Positions 36,801-47,200 of a stretch of DNA of 64,000 nt are shown in pieces. The position numbers and the translations under genes were made by a program. Under the pieces are notes generated by a model. That model was not told the DNA's origin. It worked only from the letters and a program-made list of their open reading frames with translations, and did not search any database. How positions within the stretch are numbered: position 1 is the first letter of the stretch; every line of letters starts with the position of its first letter. This DNA comes from Candidatus Iainarchaeum sp. (GTDB lineage: Archaea; Iainarchaeota; Iainarchaeia; Iainarchaeales; VGJJ01), in assembly GCA_016699555.1 (NCBI GenBank), contig CP064981.1, positions 682,001 through 746,000 on the forward strand. Direction: 5' to 3'.

Positions 36801-38583
36801 AGCGGCCACCCCGTGCTAAGCGTTCAATCAATGTAATGCAATCGGCCGTGCTCACGCTGACATTCGTGCAGACATCCGTCCAGTCCCACATGCTCCGACC
36901 CCATTTCTCGGCCTGCTGGGCGGAAGTCCTAATATCAGAAGAAAAAGAAGACTCTGCGCTCCAGTCCCGCGCCTCGATGTAGAGCGAGAAAAAATCAGAA
37001 GCGGGAACACCATTCTGCCCTTGCGAACCCCAATACCAAGCGGGAGGGAGACCCATCGCGGGATACTGGTAGGCCTTGCCGTAATCGCCGAGACTCACCG
37101 GAAGCGTCGGATCGAAATTGAAACCAAAGCGATACACATGACCGGTGGCAGCCTCCAATACGTAGTTCTGCGTATCGGGAGGATAGAACAGATTACAGTT
37201 GGGATTGCTTGCACTCGTACAAGGGATTCCGCCCTCGTAGAACGAATACGTCGATGTCGATGTAGCCGATGTATAGTAGTGCGTCATCCCCTGCGCGTGC
37301 GTGAAATCATTCGTGGGATTTTGCTTGGGCCATAAGTGCAGGGCATATTGATTTCCGTTATCGATGCTGATCGATTTGGGACTTTGTTGCCAAAAATTAT
37401 TGAACACGGAAGTAAAACGACCACTCGCATTGCTGACGGTAAACGATCCATTGGATTGCGTATTAGGGATGGGGACCAAAGGTTGGTTGGCGCTATAATT
37501 TGCCGTGGGAATACCCCCATTATTCACGACCAACGCACCGTCCTGGCGTACGCGGTAGTAAATATTATCGTACGCGTTCCCGGGAGTCGGATCATTTGTC
37601 CCATTCAGCGACGGAACGACGGAATAATCAACTTCTCCAGGGGTCGCGTCTTGGATGATTTGGATATCTTGCGTCGTGTAATTCGAATTGGTATAGAAAT
37701 CACCGCTCACCGTTTTGGTGCCGGTCAGCCCCACATCACTCGCAAAATAACCCTCTTTGAACCGGACATGCGGACCATTCACTTGGAGCGTGCGCGAGCC
37801 GCGGTTCATGAAGGTGATGCTCTTGACATCGATACGCGACGTCCCCGCATGGAATTGGAGATAAGCCGTGTACGTGAGGAAATTTTGCCCATTCGCATAC
37901 GTGATCGCGCCATCCACGCGCAACACTTTCGTGTAAGGGCCGTCCCACACCCAACTCATCGCCGTCGGTTGATTCAGGGAATCCGCCTGTACGTTCGAGG
38001 AATCCGTAAAAAAGAAACCACGCGTCGTCGTGTTCGTGGGCCAAATGAAAGTATTGCCCACTTTCACGCTCTTTGCGACCGAGAACTTCGTTTTGTCTAT
38101 AATCGTTTCAACCGCTTGCCCGGCAGTCGAAGTAGTGAGTCGGAACTCATTCCCCAAATCAACTACTGCAAGGGGATTGGCGACGGGTTCATCCGTGAGC
38201 GTGGCAGTCCCAAAATACAAATAATACGTTTGCGCGGTGTTCGCGGAAATATTGATGGCGGGACGGAAGTAATAACGTACAAGGGAAATGCTCCCATCAT
38301 TGTAGCTCGCGGAGACCTGGAATTGTGAAGGAATCGTTTCGTACTGCGACCCATTCAAGCGCAAGATACGCAATTTGGAGGGATCGCTGAGATAGCCTTT
38401 GGGCAGGGGAATTTGCCCCTCAATCGGTTCGAGATTACCCGCGCGCACGGCCCCAGCGATTTCTTCAACCTCCAAGGCAACAAGCTTCGTGGTATCGGGC
38501 GAGACAGGAGCGGCATGCGCTGCAGGAGCAAACGCGACCGACAAAAAAAGGACAACCATGATGCCGAAAAATATGTTGCGCAT
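33889..38583 (-). CDS. Giant surface protein D: PcRGLX/YetA-like lyase, IPT repeats, polyglycine, anchor
   Basis: The 1564-residue protein has a signal peptide (MRNIFFGIMVVLFLSVAFAP), a clear RIFT-barrel-like domain (GQIPLPKGYL, LRILRLNGSQ, IPSQFQVSA, DGSISLVRYYF), a beta sandwich, an alpha/alpha-toroid-like region (about 560-1000; RDADAYGLSEGALMTALRN, HSGAFGKIMYAAVTGDW), two IPT/TIG-like domains (about 1020-1095 and 1208-1315) with FN3-like domains between them, a Cys cluster CGDSICAASESCTTC, a run of about 16 glycines, and the shared tail (STGNPATDFLAGLG then a membrane helix ending YFMGLV). ATG 38583 is preferred over 38595, because TTTTTATAG at about 38603-38611 lies 25 bases before it. 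The substrate is inferred to be an acidic plant- or algal-type polysaccharide; no assay-level evidence exists here. Confidence 0.72.
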   Translation of the reverse strand: MRNIFFGIMVVLFLSVAFAPAAHAAPVSPDTTKLVALEVEEIAGAVRAGNLEPIEGQIPLPKGYLSDPSKLRILRLNGSQYETIPSQFQVSASYNDGSISLVRYYFRPAINISANTAQTYYLYFGTATLTDEPVANPLAVVDLGNEFRLTTSTAGQAVETIIDKTKFSVAKSVKVGNTFIWPTNTTTRGFFFTDSSNVQADSLNQPTAMSWVWDGPYTKVLRVDGAITYANGQNFLTYTAYLQFHAGTSRIDVKSITFMNRGSRTLQVNGPHVRFKEGYFASDVGLTGTKTVSGDFYTNSNYTTQDIQIIQDATPGEVDYSVVPSLNGTNDPTPGNAYDNIYYRVRQDGALVVNNGGIPTANYSANQPLVPIPNTQSNGSFTVSNASGRFTSVFNNFWQQSPKSISIDNGNQYALHLWPKQNPTNDFTHAQGMTHYYTSATSTSTYSFYEGGIPCTSASNPNCNLFYPPDTQNYVLEAATGHVYRFGFNFDPTLPVSLGDYGKAYQYPAMGLPPAWYWGSQGQNGVPASDFFSLYIEARDWSAESSFSSDIRTSAQQAEKWGRSMWDWTDVCTNVSVSTADCITLIERLARGGRSYSHTGMFPYLWNVYGDHQWGEGIQRDADAYGLSEGALMTALRNQDVRGLQWIEFDTWVINNTWFWQNPSDLPINHGYFYQAGDWRFSEQVYGGSSRRHSGAFGKIMYAAVTGDWAAADALGFATKHLTGGYSGWSQTGNTYYNDEVGHRGKELQGLVALYLWKRDPTYLQTARTMIMTTKTYLDACATRFGLHLAVETTQNGEASCTLQYANDTYGSFQPFMMGYLMRGLVEWDEAWYKETGSYDATIHPWLIQVVDEVTDTYIGAHNSGTGLISVPKTDIIYRKSSAPSNAEAISVCSATVSGFGSGNFPNSHIGLITPLTGSVNAYLIECYLDNAGDNHNVFYHLVGLSWLYKQTGDSQTKSNLERVLDTIRWQGDSPSTLGLIAPSWRNSYFGTADIKIAAPFTHEVHQAMAALLSPASTSPFVNSLSPNVVALGSGATITIGGCNLPSPLSIVIDGVLNLTPSASSATSATFALTAQQTTTLGAGVHTLTVMHSGSALGTLPLGITTIPNVQNLTPAIGSSFSQGSSIPLAATISNIVPSESITVNVQVQAPGQPSLATISSSQMTATPTGVPFTYAYSLPGNAATGMYNWRLSVTNVAGTIASNIYSFNVTPLSGSGPTLAQIAPSSVDPATVIPGSPITIVLTGTNFISGTTVAVGALDIPSVSTTIISPTQLSFLLYANDISNLGNGVHQVHVQNASGTSNNLSFTISPTASAPPQVAVTAPANNAVTSPDSTIVFSAIITNASASEPLDVSLLIVGPGQSTPVTVNTEAFTASPSGSPYSFPLLVPSAAVLGSYSWSFAVNNPATSQSAVSPAQTIIVQQAPTPPVCGDSICAASESCTTCSTDCTCAPAAPPGNGGGGGGGGGGGGGGGGSRGTGNGGNPFVPTINPDSGSANPGSSASNEGGGAISTGNPATDFLAGLGSTVVSAITNDSATDFSLSIVVGLGVLILLFIAIGYFMGLV
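34161..34209 (-). repeat. Polyglycine-encoding triplet tract
   Basis: A run of GGC/GGT codons (plus strand GCC/ACC) encodes about 16 glycines in surface protein D, between the Cys cluster and the membrane tail. Triplet tracts can change length without breaking the frame. A similar tract encoding about 14 glycines lies at 38919-38961 in protein E. Confidence 0.7.
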
Positions 38584-38625
38584 AGGCAGAGACAAAGTCG
38601 TACTATAAAAACACTCACGCTAGCG

Positions 38626-41600
38626 TCAGAATAACCCCAACAAGTGGATGACGAGCACGGAAGCCATTATCAGGATGGTGGACCACACAATAATGGTCGC
38701 CGCCACATCCGTCGAAAGCGATTGCACCGCCAAACCTTCGCTTGATGTCGGATTATCCACACTGGCAGGAGTGGAATCCGATGCAATCGGCGAGGCACTA
38801 CCACCATTCTCCCCTCCATCCCCGGATCGGGATGGCGAATCGGTCGAGACACTCGAGGATTCAGGATTATTTTCGGGCGTGGTCACGGGAGCGATTGCAG
38901 GAACCGCTGCAGGACGCGCACCGCCGCCACCGCCACCGCCACCGCCTCCGCCGCCACCGCCGAATGAGCTGAACGGCTGCTGGGGAGCGCTTGTGGTACA
39001 GGCCGTACTGCTGCTGCAATCGGAATCACTACAATCGCTCGCCCCATCACAATCATTGTCCAAATTATCCTGACACACTTCCGCGATTCCGCCTATGGGG
39101 ATTCCCACACACGCGCTGAGCGCCGTTCCCGTGGCATTACACGTTTGCGTTCCTTCCGCACAAATTCCGGGCAAGCCAGTCTGACAGGTAACGGGGGTAT
39201 TGGCCACACAAATGAGCGGCGTACTACAATCGGAGTCAATTCCATCACTATCGCCATCGCAATCGTTATCCAATCCATCATTGCAGGAAAGTTCGGTGTT
39301 CTCAAAATTAGGCGCATTACAACTACCCCATTGTCCGCTTACGCTGCAGATCTGCGTGAAGCCTTGGCATACACCCACACTCGGACAAGCCGGCGCGCTT
39401 CCGCTACAAGTGGGACCGGCCGCATTGATAGTGAAACTACGCACATCGGAGGCCACGCCACTGTACCCGTTCCCCACGGCCAGTTGCCAATAGTACGTGC
39501 CAACTTCCCAGTCTCCGGGAGGAATATAGTTGATGGCATAAAAATTACCCGTAGGCGACGCAGGCAATGGAACGATGGCCAATTGATGAGATGGATCTGC
39601 CGGGTTCGGCTGCACATCATGACTCAACAAAAAAAGCAAATCCAAGTTCAGCGCAGGGGTCTGGAATAATGTCGCGCCAAAATTCACCGGATCGGTCGTA
39701 TTGAATGATGCACCCGGCGTTGGTGTTTGGAGCGTCAGCCCGGGAGCAGGGGGAACGACCGTGACACTACTCCCATTGCTGTTCTGCCCGAACTGCGTGA
39801 CCGAAACCGGATTGCTCCCGATGGACAAACTCGTGGAAGCCGTCTGCGAAAGCGTCCCTTGCAGTTGTGTCGGACTGATGCTGGAGGGAATGACGGTAAC
39901 CGCTCCGAATTGAATTGTTGCACCCTGCACGAAATTCGTTCCATTGATGGTGAATGCGGTGCTTCCGCCATAATTGAAGGAAGAGGGACTGATGGACGCG
40001 ATCGTGGGCGTAGGAGCCGTGACGATGAGCGGAAGCGAACTGGAAGAGCCACCGTTGCTCGTCACCAATACATTCGATTGCCCGGCCCCGAGCGTGGACA
40101 ATTGGTTCGCGGTCAGGGCGAAGGCGAGCTGGGTCTGGGACAGGATGGTGGGCGCCAAGGAAATCGAACCCACTTGCACCGTCAAATTCGTCCCCGCGAA
40201 GAAGTTGGAACCAGTGACCGTGAAATTGGGATTCGTCCCCAATACGACCGTATTCGGACTGAGATTCATGATCGTGGGCCCGGGAATGGTGATGCTCAAT
40301 CCCCCGCTCGTGCCACCGGTGCTTTGCGACAATGCGATCGTCGTAGCGCCCGGACCGAGCGCAACCGTATTGGCTGCGGAGAGGGAAAAGGAAATGGTAT
40401 TGGGAGAAACGCTCACGTTGACGACGGGATTCGTGATTGGGATGGAAGCGCTGACCGAGCTGATCGTCACACCCACATTCGACGCAAAGTTCGTCCCGGA
40501 TATCACGATGTTGTTGGTGGTGTTGTACTGGATCGTCCCCGGAGAGATACTGCTGATGGATGGAGGCCCTGTTGGCGTGGGAGGAGCGATCGTAAACGAT
40601 TGGATTCCCGTGTTGGTGGTGGAAATTCCATTGGTCGCCACGATCTGCCAAAAATAAGTCGTGTTCTGCCAGCCGCCGGGAGGAGTATAATTGAACGTGA
40701 AAGGAACGCCACCCCCTGTGGCCGGCACGTTCGTCTGCATAATGATCTGGGATGCATTCCCGATCGTGGGAGAGGAATTGGGATTCAAGTAAAGCGTGAC
40801 ATCCACATTCCCATTCGGAAGCTGCCCGATGGTCGCGCTGAACGTCACTGGGAGATTGTTGGGCAACGTCGATGCATTCGTGGGAGTCTGGATGTTCACG
40901 GTCGGATTCTGCGGGTTCACCGCCACATTGAGCGCGTTCGAGCTCACTTGGAATGCACCCGAGTCCACGCTCAACACGAGCGAGTGCGTGCCGGTCCCGA
41001 GCTGGGCCCACTGCAAGGAATTCAATGCGAAAGTCGCCGTAGTGGAATTCACGATCGTAGGGACGAGCGTCAGGGAGCCGATCGTCAGCTGGGCCGAAAC
41101 GAAATTGCTTCCGGAGAGCGTGATCGTGTTGGGATTCCCATACAGCCAAGGCGAAGCCGGCGTCACCGTCGCAAGCACGGGCGCGGGATTCACGTTCAGC
41201 GTGACGGCGTTGGATGTCTGGCTGTTCTGCACGACAGTGACCATATTCGCCCCCGTTGGTATCTGTGACCACTGCGATGCCAGGGAAAAGGTGATTTGCG
41301 TGGAGGAGATGGTCGGATTCTGGACCGCGACGGAGCCGACGAACACCTGTGCATTCGAGACGAAGTTGCTGCCGAAAATGGTGAATGTCCCGCCCGCGCC
41401 GCGTGTGACGGCATTCGGGGTAATGCTCCCGATAGTCGGCACCACGGGCGCAGGAACGATGCTGAATGCGCTTCCCGCGTTCCCGCTTGCTTGCGAAACA
41501 TTGATGGTCCCGTTCCCCGCGCCCAATGCGCTTGTTTGCGTCGAGAAGAGCGTTGCCGTTATTTGCGAGGAAGAGATCGAGGGATTGGCCAGCGTAACCG

Positions 41601-43959
41601 TGTTCGAACCGATTACGATTTGCACCACTGCGTCGCTCGTGAAATTGCTTCCCGTGATGGTGATGAGATTGCTCGTTCCCAGCGTCACTGAATTAGGACT
41701 CACACCCGAAATGGATGGAGCGGGCAGGGGAGGAGGCAGTGTACTCGTGGTCGCGACAGGAGAATAAGAAGAATTTCCCGTTCCATTGTATGCCCGCACG
41801 CGATAGGAATAGGAGGTGCTGGGAGCGAGACCACTATTATTGTATGTCGTGATACCCGCCCCCACGACTTGGATCTCTTGGAAATTCGATGTGCCCCCGG
41901 GGGCGCGCTCAATCCTGAAACCGGACTCATTCGAGGAATTGTCGGTCCAGCTCAAATTGATCTGCGTGGAAGAAACAGCATTGGCCTGCAAATTACTCGG
42001 CGCAGCAGGAGGAGTGGGAGCGGTACCGCTTCCCTGCGCAAAATCCAATTTATGCGCCTGCGCAAGCGCGTCCACTAATGCCTGCGTGTCTTCGAGATGC
42101 CACTCGTACGAACGATATCCGCCGGGCTCGGTAAGATGCGTGATCCATCCTGCATTGCAGGAAGTCGCATCGGTGCAGGGCCAAAATCCATTCTCGACCG
42201 CAAAAAAGGGATAGCGTCCGGTACTCGTTCCGGCATAGACGGGCCACGCATTCGTGTAGGCATTGAATTGTCCCGCGCCGCTTTCGACGGATACCCCGGT
42301 CATATCTCCATCAATGGTATTCCGGTTATTGGGATTCAAGCCAAATACGAAATACAACGAACGCAAGCCCGCCTTGAGCATCGCATCGCGTTCGCTCGGA
42401 TAATATTCTGCGACCCCTAAGTAGAACGCCGCCTGGTCCACCATGAATGCATTACTCGTCTTCTCGAATTGATTTCCTGTTCCAATCCCCAGGGGCTCGA
42501 TCTCCAAGTATGCCACTTTATCCGAAGAGCCGGGAATGGCGCGCACATGCAGATAATTCGGCGCGGCTCCACCGGCCTGCTGGCCATTCGGATACACGAC
42601 TTGAGGTATTTCCCCGAATGCATTCGCGAGCGAATTCGAAAGACCGTTTTCGGGCTGGAAGCGCTTCACGAAACCCCAATAGTCCAATATCATGCTGTCG
42701 AGCGTCCCCACCCATGATGCAGAGATGCCATTTTGCACGGCATAACGCTTCATCTCAAACCCAACGGTATTGAAGGCATTGTGGCGATGGATGGCGCAGC
42801 GCTGATTGGCTTCGGCGTTGTGGCGGATGCATCCCGTAATGTCGTCCGGGTCGCTCGTGGGAGCGCGTTGGATGGCACGGATCTCATTCAAGCGCGCAGT
42901 GAAATCAGCCAGCGCAGGCGCATGCCCGGCCAGATAGAGCGCGCCCGAACCCATCAGCTGCGAGAACTTGTATTCTTGGTAAACGGAATGATTCGCGAAT
43001 GAGGCATTCGGAAAATTGCTCGAGCCGAGGCCGTTGTAGTTATACAGCGCCAACGCCTTGTTGAATAGATTCTGCGAGAGCGTGGGATTGATGGACTGCA
43101 ACGCCTTGCTGCTGAGCGCCAAGCCCATGATCACAAAACCCCTCCCGCGCAAACCGGCTTCGCCGATGATCGATGAATTGGCTTGCGATCCCTGGAAGAG
43201 ATTGCTATTCTGGTTGAGCGTCGAAGCGATCCTGCCTTGATCGGATTGGTTCGGGAGCACCGCGTCCGCGTACACGTTGTGCAACCCCTGCATGAGCGTG
43301 GGAACGACCGCATACTCGCTCGGGAAAGCCGCCTGGAAATTCGTCGCGCCCAATTCCAATACCTTTGCGAACGCATTCCCTACTCCACCCATGTGCCAGA
43401 AATACAAGCGATAATCCCCACCATCCACCCATCCGCCGCGCGAGAAATCACGCGGGACTGCCGTGGGAATTCCGATACCCGCGTCAGCGGAAAAAGTCCC
43501 TGCATTGGGCATCCAATCCCTGATCGTCAACGGAGACTCGCGCTCCGTCATGATGAAAAAGTTCAGGGCACGCTTCAGCATCTCACGATAATCATCGGCC
43601 GCCACACGGAAGTTTCGCGTCACGCCGCCATAGGCAATCGTGTAGGTCGTGCCGGGAGTTATCTGCTTTGTCTTGAGCTCGGAATAGAAATGCTTATTCC
43701 CGAAATGCCCTGCCGCATCCATGCGCGTGAAGGTCTCGGTCTGGGAGGCCTGTCCTGGGGCCGTAATGGTCGCCACCAGCGTCTGCTGCGTCGGGGCGAG
43801 GGAATCATCCCAGATGACGATGGGGATGAAATTCTCCGTGGAATTATTGAATTTGACCGCCGCATAATCAACGTGGGACGTGATGATGTCCGCTGCCGCC
43901 AGCACGGAAGGAGAAGCCCCCAAAATGCAAATAAAAAGCAAGACAAAAACAATGCGCAT
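38626..43959 (-). CDS. Giant surface protein E: family 9 glycoside hydrolase-like, IPT repeats, anchor
   Basis: The 1777-residue protein has a signal peptide (MRIVFVLLFICILGASPSVL), an N-terminal Ig-like domain, and an (alpha/alpha)6 region to about residue 635 that reads like GH9 (endoglucanase type). It has RGGWVDGGDYRLYF with Asp179 and Asp182 at the catalytic-base positions, FGLNPNNRN like the GH9 active-site loop, and YEWHLEDTQALVDALA with Glu619 aligning with the catalytic acid. An FN3 domain, about five IPT/TIG-like domains, two DNDCDGxSD metal-binding-type repeats, about 14 glycines and a C-terminal membrane helix ending HLLGLF follow. ATG 43959 is chosen over 44004: CTTAATAAG lies 25 bases upstream and the signal peptide then starts properly. 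It differs from the lyase-like neighbours at its N-terminus but shares their module set. Confidence 0.75.
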   Translation of the reverse strand: MRIVFVLLFICILGASPSVLAAADIITSHVDYAAVKFNNSTENFIPIVIWDDSLAPTQQTLVATITAPGQASQTETFTRMDAAGHFGNKHFYSELKTKQITPGTTYTIAYGGVTRNFRVAADDYREMLKRALNFFIMTERESPLTIRDWMPNAGTFSADAGIGIPTAVPRDFSRGGWVDGGDYRLYFWHMGGVGNAFAKVLELGATNFQAAFPSEYAVVPTLMQGLHNVYADAVLPNQSDQGRIASTLNQNSNLFQGSQANSSIIGEAGLRGRGFVIMGLALSSKALQSINPTLSQNLFNKALALYNYNGLGSSNFPNASFANHSVYQEYKFSQLMGSGALYLAGHAPALADFTARLNEIRAIQRAPTSDPDDITGCIRHNAEANQRCAIHRHNAFNTVGFEMKRYAVQNGISASWVGTLDSMILDYWGFVKRFQPENGLSNSLANAFGEIPQVVYPNGQQAGGAAPNYLHVRAIPGSSDKVAYLEIEPLGIGTGNQFEKTSNAFMVDQAAFYLGVAEYYPSERDAMLKAGLRSLYFVFGLNPNNRNTIDGDMTGVSVESGAGQFNAYTNAWPVYAGTSTGRYPFFAVENGFWPCTDATSCNAGWITHLTEPGGYRSYEWHLEDTQALVDALAQAHKLDFAQGSGTAPTPPAAPSNLQANAVSSTQINLSWTDNSSNESGFRIERAPGGTSNFQEIQVVGAGITTYNNSGLAPSTSYSYRVRAYNGTGNSSYSPVATTSTLPPPLPAPSISGVSPNSVTLGTSNLITITGSNFTSDAVVQIVIGSNTVTLANPSISSSQITATLFSTQTSALGAGNGTINVSQASGNAGSAFSIVPAPVVPTIGSITPNAVTRGAGGTFTIFGSNFVSNAQVFVGSVAVQNPTISSTQITFSLASQWSQIPTGANMVTVVQNSQTSNAVTLNVNPAPVLATVTPASPWLYGNPNTITLSGSNFVSAQLTIGSLTLVPTIVNSTTATFALNSLQWAQLGTGTHSLVLSVDSGAFQVSSNALNVAVNPQNPTVNIQTPTNASTLPNNLPVTFSATIGQLPNGNVDVTLYLNPNSSPTIGNASQIIMQTNVPATGGGVPFTFNYTPPGGWQNTTYFWQIVATNGISTTNTGIQSFTIAPPTPTGPPSISSISPGTIQYNTTNNIVISGTNFASNVGVTISSVSASIPITNPVVNVSVSPNTISFSLSAANTVALGPGATTIALSQSTGGTSGGLSITIPGPTIMNLSPNTVVLGTNPNFTVTGSNFFAGTNLTVQVGSISLAPTILSQTQLAFALTANQLSTLGAGQSNVLVTSNGGSSSSLPLIVTAPTPTIASISPSSFNYGGSTAFTINGTNFVQGATIQFGAVTVIPSSISPTQLQGTLSQTASTSLSIGSNPVSVTQFGQNSNGSSVTVVPPAPGLTLQTPTPGASFNTTDPVNFGATLFQTPALNLDLLFLLSHDVQPNPADPSHQLAIVPLPASPTGNFYAINYIPPGDWEVGTYYWQLAVGNGYSGVASDVRSFTINAAGPTCSGSAPACPSVGVCQGFTQICSVSGQWGSCNAPNFENTELSCNDGLDNDCDGDSDGIDSDCSTPLICVANTPVTCQTGLPGICAEGTQTCNATGTALSACVGIPIGGIAEVCQDNLDNDCDGASDCSDSDCSSSTACTTSAPQQPFSSFGGGGGGGGGGGGGGARPAAVPAIAPVTTPENNPESSSVSTDSPSRSGDGGENGGSASPIASDSTPASVDNPTSSEGLAVQSLSTDVAATIIVWSTILIMASVLVIHLLGLF

Positions 43960-44049
43960 ATGGAAAAATGTCCTCCCGCTTATTAAGGACTGGTCCCCCA
44001 CCACGACTGTTTTGCACCCGCAGCCATGCCTTTAAAATGATTCCCAGAA

Positions 44050-44132
44050 CCTTTAGATAAAGGTCCATCAAAGGGCAGGTGCCGACAGCGGTTGACGCCT
44101 GTGTCTCGTTACCGCGGGACGGAAACCACGAT
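44050..44132 (+). promoter_or_regulatory. Promoter and structured leader before tRNA-Asn
   Basis: CTTTAGATAAA at 44051-44061 could place a start near 44078, about 55 bases before the tRNA. The leader can fold: CAGGTG (44076-44081) pairs with CGCCTG (44096-44101) around an inner CCG/CGG hairpin (44082-44091). It may be a pre-tRNA leader or a small separate RNA. Inferred from sequence pairing only. Confidence 0.35.
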
Positions 44133-44204
44133 GCCCTGGTAGCTCAGCGGTAGAGCGCTCGGCTGTTAACCGATAGGTCGAAGGTTCGATCCCTTCCCAG
44201 GGCG
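44133..44204 (+). tRNA. tRNA-Asn (GTT)
   Basis: The 72-base sequence folds as a full cloverleaf: acceptor GCCCTGG/CCAGGGC, D arm GCTC-AGCGGTA-GAGC, anticodon loop CTGTTAA with anticodon GTT at 44165-44167, variable region AGGTC, T arm GAAGG-TTCGATC-CCTTC, discriminator G. CCA is not encoded. The 27-43 pair is a C-T mismatch. It is the only plus-strand gene inside the giant surface-protein block. No copy of its 3' half was seen elsewhere, so there is no sign it served as an integration site. Confidence 0.97.
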
Positions 44205-44226
44205 ATACGATTCAGGGCGAATCACT

Positions 44227-47200
44227 TTAGATGAAGCCCAAGAAATATGCCGCCGCCCCAAGCATGGCGAGCAGGATGACTACTCCGACCACCAGATTGG
44301 TCGCATAATTCTGTGCCGCATCGGCGGAAAAAGCGCCCACGACGCCGGAACCGATGCCATTCACGAGGGATAACACGGGATTCTGTTCCACAGTCGAAGC
44401 GATCTGGTCATTGCCGACAGAACCACCCTGCGAAACGGAACCATTACCCGATTGAGTATTGGGAATGGCGCTGGAACTACTACCCCCGCTTCCGCCGCTA
44501 CCACTACCTCCACCGCCACCGCCGCCCGCACCGCCGGCGCTATTATTTGTAGTCGGATTCGAGCCTGTCGTGCAGCTGCCGCAGTCCGAAGGACAAGTCG
44601 AACATGTTTCGGTCGGGGCTTCACATGAATTATTTCCGCACGCCAAGAGAAACGTAATCTGGCTAGGGGGCGTTGTCACCGTGCTCGAGGGCGTGCTTGA
44701 ATTCGTGACAGCAAAAAACCACCAATACGAACCGCTCACGGCGCCGGGAATGGTGATGACGGTCGAAAATAATGTTCCGCCCGGGGCAGCAGTCATCCCG
44801 GACTCGTACACCAACAGATAACCCTCCGTTTGCTGCGTGCTGGCGTATAGTTGCAGATTCAATGCCTCCGACTGATTCGCATTATACACCATCGCCGAAA
44901 ACGGAACCGCCGAACCCGCAGTAATAGTGGCCCCGGGCAACGGCTCCACTGCCGTAATCGAAAAAATACCCGGGCTCGGCGCCGAAACGACATCAAAATC
45001 AAAATAATTCGAGTACGTCGTCGTCCCCAACTGAGAGACGCCGATCCTCCATTGATAGTCATCGATGGGGAGCGGAGTTGAAGGAGCATGCACATACGAG
45101 AAAGCCAAACCGCTTGAGTTCCCGGACAATGGAATGCTCGACACCACTACCTCGCTCGAACCCGGCATGACTAATCGCACTTCCACCGTGACAGGAAAAC
45201 CGGTAACGGTGTTGATGATGTTCCCGCTAAACGTGACCGGGCTGCCGAACGCAATCGACGTGACGGGTTGGAAGGAATTGAATTGCAATTGTTGCAGGGG
45301 CGCAATTACTTGAATGGTTGAAGTTTGAGGATAGGATGTCGTGCTGGTCAGCAATTCAAGCGAAAGATTGCCGATGCCGAGCGTACCTGTTTGCGTACCC
45401 GTCAGGGTCAACGTGAAGCCCGTGGAAGACTGCGCGCTGATGCTGGAGAACGTAGCGGTACCGATTTTCACGGAAGTCACGCTCTGCAGATTCACTCCCG
45501 AAAAGATAATCGTCGCCGGAGACTGTTGGATAATCGGATTCGTGGCGAGGCCGTTCACCACGAAAGATGTAACGACTGGAGTCGTGCTCGCCGACAAAGT
45601 ATTCACCGTCGTGCTCGTCACGGGAGAAGTGAATTGCGAATTGTATGCCCACAAATCATACTGGATCAAGCCCGTGGGAGCGGCAGAATGCGTGTACGTG
45701 GTTTGGTTCGCGGGAATCAAATCCGAAATCAACACAAACGAACCGCTGGGAGGAAAATGATAACCCAATTTGTAATGCCCCTCGTTCGCGACATCCGACC
45801 ACGAGAGTTGGACGCTCGTCGTGGTCACGGCAGTCGCGGTGAAATTCGCAGGGGCATTTGGGATGGGAAGCGGAGTCGGAGGGATCACTACGCACGCGCA
45901 CGTGGATGCGCTGACCTGGCAGGCTTGACCAACGGGACAACTGCCATTGCACACGGGCGCGCTCGAACCGCATGCGGACACGGGACTCAGCACGCGCACG
46001 CTGAAGGGTTGCGCATAGCTCGTCGATCCCACCAGTAACGTCACGGGCATGAAACCTGCTGTCAGGGTCCCGGTCTGTGCGGTGGAAAGCGTGAGCGTAA
46101 AACCCGTGGCGCTCTGATTCGTAATGCCCGTGGAGAAAGTGACGCTGCCGATCTGCACGCCGCTGACATTCTGGAGATTCGCGCCTGAAAAGATGAGGAT
46201 GGCAGCAGACTGTTGCGCGATTTCACCGGGAGACGTGCCATTGATGCTCAGATAGTCCATTATGGGCGTGGTGGGGGGAGCCGCATTGAATAACGCGCGC
46301 GGCAAAAAACCATAGCGCGGATCCCCATTGAATGTGCTCGAGCTGAAGGTGGCTTGTCCCTCGGCGCGCATCCAATGGTACACGTCGGGAATGAAATCAT
46401 AGAGCATCGCCGTTGCGGCCAATTGGTAGGAAAAATAACCATCCGAACGATATACCCCACCATGCGCGGCATCGCACAAGTTTCCGCCTTCTTGGAAGCA
46501 AAGGCCGGGGTTCAATGCATAGTATGACGCATTGTAGGCCCCATACACCTGCTGTGGCGTCGCCATCGGAGCGCCATTCGGATCGGTCGTGGCTTCACGA
46601 TAAGAACCCAATCCCCAGGGACTCAGATCGGGCGTGGTGAAATGCCATGCATACCAACCCGCATCGAACTGCATCAAGCTCTGCACGGGATAACCCAAAT
46701 CGCGCGCGGGACCGAACAAGTCCGCGGAAAGAATGGCTTGCATCCAGGGGGAATGACAGTTATCCGCGAGCGAGGGATCCACCACAAACGATCCTGCGCC
46801 GCACGCGCTGCTATACACCCACTGGTGCAACGGCGAAGGCAAATCCGCGGAAAAGAGCCCATTGTAGTTGGTCGCCGTCGTGTAGAGCGTCCGCCCGAAC
46901 TGCCACATCTGCGTGTTCCATGACGTCGCAGGAATAGCGGGTTCGCCCGGCAATGATTGCGCGAGCGGAATATTCTGCATGCCGCGCCACACCACAATGG
47001 CATCCAAGAGCAATCCCTCGAAGTGGATGTCCTCGGGAGAATTATCTTCCGCAAGAGCAGCCGCATACAAGCGCGTGATCGCTGGGCGTGCCTGATAACG
47101 CTCGCCATAGGGAGAAGTCAGACCCCCGCCGGGTTGGTTCGTGCCACTCGTCGTGGGCCCGCGAGCGTACCCGGTTGCCAGCGAAGCGAACGAAGCCCAA

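Noticed and set aside
39727..41268. Overlapping long frames of about 500 codons in both strands within giant protein E
   Set aside because: They arise from repetitive IPT-domain coding DNA. Composition is Arg/Gly/Asp-rich and no signal supports translation.
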